DNA of 23,878 bases. It comes from Maritimibacter sp. (GTDB lineage Bacteria > Pseudomonadota > Alphaproteobacteria > Rhodobacterales > Rhodobacteraceae). The stretch spans positions 1 to 23,878 of the forward strand of contig DOUP01000270.1 in NCBI GenBank assembly GCA_003520545.1, in the 5' to 3' direction. Below, piece after piece: positions 21,597 to 23,878 of this stretch; within the stretch, counting starts at the first letter, position 1, and every line of letters starts with the position of its first letter. Under the pieces are notes generated by a model that did not search any database, was not told the DNA's origin, and was given only the letters and a program-made list of their open reading frames with translations. Position numbers and translations under genes: made by a program.

Positions 21597-23878
21597 TCAG
21601 GATTCCTGCAACGATCTCACCGTCAGATCACCTTCGTCCCGCGCTTTCATCGCGCGCGCTGCGGCGTGGCTGGCGGCCGCGGTGGTGAAGTAGGGGATCT
21701 TGTCATAAAGCGCGACCGAACGCATGGAGCGGCTGTCTTCGACCGCCTGCGCGCCTTCGGTGGTGTTCATCACCAGATGGACCAACCCGTCCTTCATCAC
21801 GTCGACGATGGTCCGCCCGCCTTCGTAGGCCTTGCGCACCAACTCGGTCTCGATCCCGTTTTCGGTCAGGAAAGCAGCCGTGCCGGAGGTCGCCATAATG
21901 GTGAACCCCATATCCCGCAGGAGCGTGGCGGTTTCCACCATCTGCGGGGTCTTGTCGTCGTCCTTGATCGACAGAAACACGTTGCCGGATGTGGGGAGCA
22001 TAGTGCCCGCCCCCATCTGGGCCTTGAGGAAGGCCCGCGCGAAGCTGGCGTCGGACCCCATGACCTCGCCGGTGGAGCGCATTTCCGGGCCGAGCAACGT
22101 GTCGACACCCGGGAAACGGGCAAAGGGCAGAACCGCCTCTTTCACCGCGAAACGGTCGATCAGCGGGTCGACCAGGTCGAAGTCGGCCAGTTTCGCCCCG
22201 GCCATCACCTGCGCCGCGATCGACGCGATGGGCGAGTTCACGGCCTTGGCCACGAAGGGCACCGTGCGCGAGGCGCGGGGATTCACTTCGATGAGGTAGA
22301 TCTCGCCGTCCTTCACTGCGAATTGCACGTTCATCAAGCCGACGACGTGGAGCTCCTTGGCGAGCGCGACGGACTGGCGTTTGAGCTCGTCGATGATCTC
22401 GGCCGAAAGGCTGTAAGGCGGAAGCGAACAGGCGCTGTCACCGGAGTGCACGCCTGCCTCTTCGATGTGCTCCATGATACCCGCGACATGCACGTCGGTG
22501 CCGTCCGCAAGCGCGTCCACGTCCACCTCGACCGCGCCGGAGAGGTAGCTGTCGAGCAGAACCGGGCTATCGCCCGAGACCACCACCGCGTCGCGGATGT
22601 AGCGTTTGAGACCTTCCATGTCCCGCACGATTTCCATGGCGCGGCCACCGAGCACGTAAGACGGGCGGATCACCAGCGGGAAGCCGATCCCCATCGCGAT
22701 CTCGACCGCTTCCGCATCCGAGTGCGCGATGCCGTTCTTCGGCTGCTTGAGACCGAGACGGTTCACAAGGTCCTGGAACCGCTCACGGTCCTCCGCGAGG
22801 TCGATGGCATCGGGCGAGGTGCCGAGGATCGGGATACCGGCGGCTTCCAGGTCGTTGGCGAGTTTCAGGGGCGTTTGCCCGCCGAACTGGACGATGACCC
22901 CGTGCAGGGTGCCCGCCTCCTGCTCCACACGCAGGATTTCCATTACGTGCTCGAACGTCAGCGGCTCGAAATACAGGCGGTCCGAGGTGTCGTAGTCGGT
23001 GGACACGGTTTCCGGGTTACAGTTGACCATAATGGTCTCGTACCCGGCGTCGGTGAGCGAGAAACAGGCATGACAGCAGCAGTAATCGAACTCGATCCCC
23101 TGCCCGATCCGGTTCGGACCGCCCCCGAGGATCACGACTTTCTTGCGCTCCGAGGGCCGCGCTTCACATTCCACGTCGCCCATCATCGGGGCTTCGTAGG
23201 TCGAATACATGTAGGGCGTCTGCGCTTCGAATTCGGCGGCGCAGGTGTCGATCCGTTTGAACACGGCGTTCACACCGAGGTTCTGACGCGCGCGGCGCAC
23301 GTTGGCCTCGTCCCGGCCCGTGAGCTGCGCCAGACGCATGTCAGTGAAGCCCATCATCTTGAGCCTGCGAATGCCCTCTTCGGTCACCGGCAAGCCGTTC
23401 TTGCGAACCTCGTTCTCGGCCTCCACGATTTCGCGGATCCGGTCGAGAAACCACGGGTCAAAGGCCGTCGCGCCGATGATTTCGTCATTGGTCAGACCGT
23501 GGCGCATCGCCTGCGCGATGGTCCGCATCCGGTCCGGCGTGGCGACCGAGATCGCCTTGATGACGGCAGCCTTGTCGGGCGCGCCGTCGATTTCGACTTC
23601 GTCGAAGCCGGTGAGACCCGACTCCATGGACGCCAGCGCCTTTTGCAGCGACTCGTGGATCGTGCGCCCTATGGACATGACCTCGCCCACCGATTTCATG
23701 GCCGTGGTGAGGTGCGGCTCGGAGCCCGGGAATTTCTCGAAGGCGAATTTCGGGATCTTGGTCACGACGTAGTCGATGCTCGGCTCGAAAGAGGCCGGCG
23801 TGACCTTGGTGATGTCGTTGTCCAATTCGTCCAGCGTGTAGCCCACCGCGAGCTTGGCGGCGATCTTGGCAATCGGGA
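21597..23878 (-). CDS. carB: Carbamoyl-phosphate synthase large chain, N-terminal third outside the window
   Basis: Large subunit of the enzyme that makes carbamoyl phosphate for arginine and pyrimidine synthesis. The frame is open to the window edge (PIAKIAAKLAVGYTLDEL precedes the GTG at 23846), so about 760 of roughly 1,100 residues are seen. Visible parts in order are the end of the first ATP-grasp unit, the oligomerisation region (MRTIAQAMRHGLTNDEII onward), the second synthetase unit starting at KKVVILGGGPNRIGQGIEFDYCC with its ATP-grasp segment (PLVIRPSYVLGGRAMEIV and LIEVNPRASRTVPFVAKA), and the C-terminal MGS-type allosteric domain (about the last 140 residues, FLSIKDDDK to the end). 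Carbamoyl phosphate feeds the argF product encoded elsewhere in this window. Confidence 0.97.
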   Translation of the reverse strand, partial: PIAKIAAKLAVGYTLDELDNDITKVTPASFEPSIDYVVTKIPKFAFEKFPGSEPHLTTAMKSVGEVMSIGRTIHESLQKALASMESGLTGFDEVEIDGAPDKAAVIKAISVATPDRMRTIAQAMRHGLTNDEIIGATAFDPWFLDRIREIVEAENEVRKNGLPVTEEGIRRLKMMGFTDMRLAQLTGRDEANVRRARQNLGVNAVFKRIDTCAAEFEAQTPYMYSTYEAPMMGDVECEARPSERKKVVILGGGPNRIGQGIEFDYCCCHACFSLTDAGYETIMVNCNPETVSTDYDTSDRLYFEPLTFEHVMEILRVEQEAGTLHGVIVQFGGQTPLKLANDLEAAGIPILGTSPDAIDLAEDRERFQDLVNRLGLKQPKNGIAHSDAEAVEIAMGIGFPLVIRPSYVLGGRAMEIVRDMEGLKRYIRDAVVVSGDSPVLLDSYLSGAVEVDVDALADGTDVHVAGIMEHIEEAGVHSGDSACSLPPYSLSAEIIDELKRQSVALAKELHVVGLMNVQFAVKDGEIYLIEVNPRASRTVPFVAKAVNSPIASIAAQVMAGAKLADFDLVDPLIDRFAVKEAVLPFARFPGVDTLLGPEMRSTGEVMGSDASFARAFLKAQMGAGTMLPTSGNVFLSIKDDDKTPQMVETATLLRDMGFTIMATSGTAAFLTENGIETELVRKAYEGGRTIVDVMKDGLVHLVMNTTEGAQAVEDSRSMRSVALYDKIPYFTTAAASHAAARAMKARDEGDLTVRSLQES

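Noticed and set aside
20096..21688. 530-codon open frame on the plus strand opposite sdaA
   Set aside because: Mirror frame of an intact sdaA, rich in Gly, Arg and His, with no family resemblance.
1..23878. tRNA, rRNA, CRISPR, insertion sequence, prophage or integrative element
   Set aside because: No cloverleaf sequence, regular spacer array, transposase, integrase or terminal repeats seen; gene content is chromosomal housekeeping.

Overview
The window looks like chromosomal DNA from a Rhodobacteraceae (Roseobacter-group) alphaproteobacterium. This is inferred from the high GC content with GC-biased third codon positions, the presence of the alphaproteobacterial cell-cycle regulator GcrA, a two-domain ALDH16-type aldehyde dehydrogenase beside deoC, a Branch/DUF5928-type glycosyltransferase, and the general gene style. 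Most of the window is housekeeping, with small accessory patches between conserved genes. I saw no tRNA, rRNA, CRISPR array, insertion sequence or prophage gene.

Layout from left to right. At 2-1560 (+) the 3' part of nth (endonuclease III) overlaps a PfkB/adenosine-kinase-like sugar kinase. At 1618-2941 (+) lie a small exported Cys/His/Met-rich protein, a membrane-anchored c-type cytochrome and a cytochrome c'-like protein whose 5' end looks frameshifted. At 2945-6289 (-) is a deoxyribose catabolic operon, deoC followed by ALDH16. At 6401-11434 (-) a co-directional run holds a DUF5928-type glycosyltransferase, a HIT protein, a 58-residue zinc-finger protein and polA. Divergent from it is a sulfotransferase (11578-12396, +), whose stop overlaps that of an isochorismatase-fold protein lacking its usual catalytic Asp (12393-12890, -). 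The arginine genes argD and argF (13099-15206, -) overlap by 4 bp.

A 453-bp intergenic region with 11-bp phased repeats precedes gcrA (15660-16247, +). It is followed by a small lipoprotein, rimO, and two tandem paralogous sulfotransferase-like genes (18291-19663, +). The minus strand then carries a small secreted protein, sdaA (L-serine dehydratase) and the C-terminal two thirds of carB, cut by the window end.

Functional themes are DNA repair and replication (nth, polA), arginine and carbamoyl-phosphate metabolism (argD, argF, carB), deoxyribose breakdown (DeoC makes acetaldehyde, which an ALDH could oxidise), and probable sulfation of a surface glycan (one glycosyltransferase and three sulfotransferase-like proteins). 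No clearly new multi-gene system is visible. The most unusual items are the tandem sulfotransferase paralogues with a Lys-to-Arg change in the PAPS loop of one copy, the isochorismatase relative without its Asp, the apparent 5' frameshift of the cytochrome c' gene, and several structured intergenic sequences.
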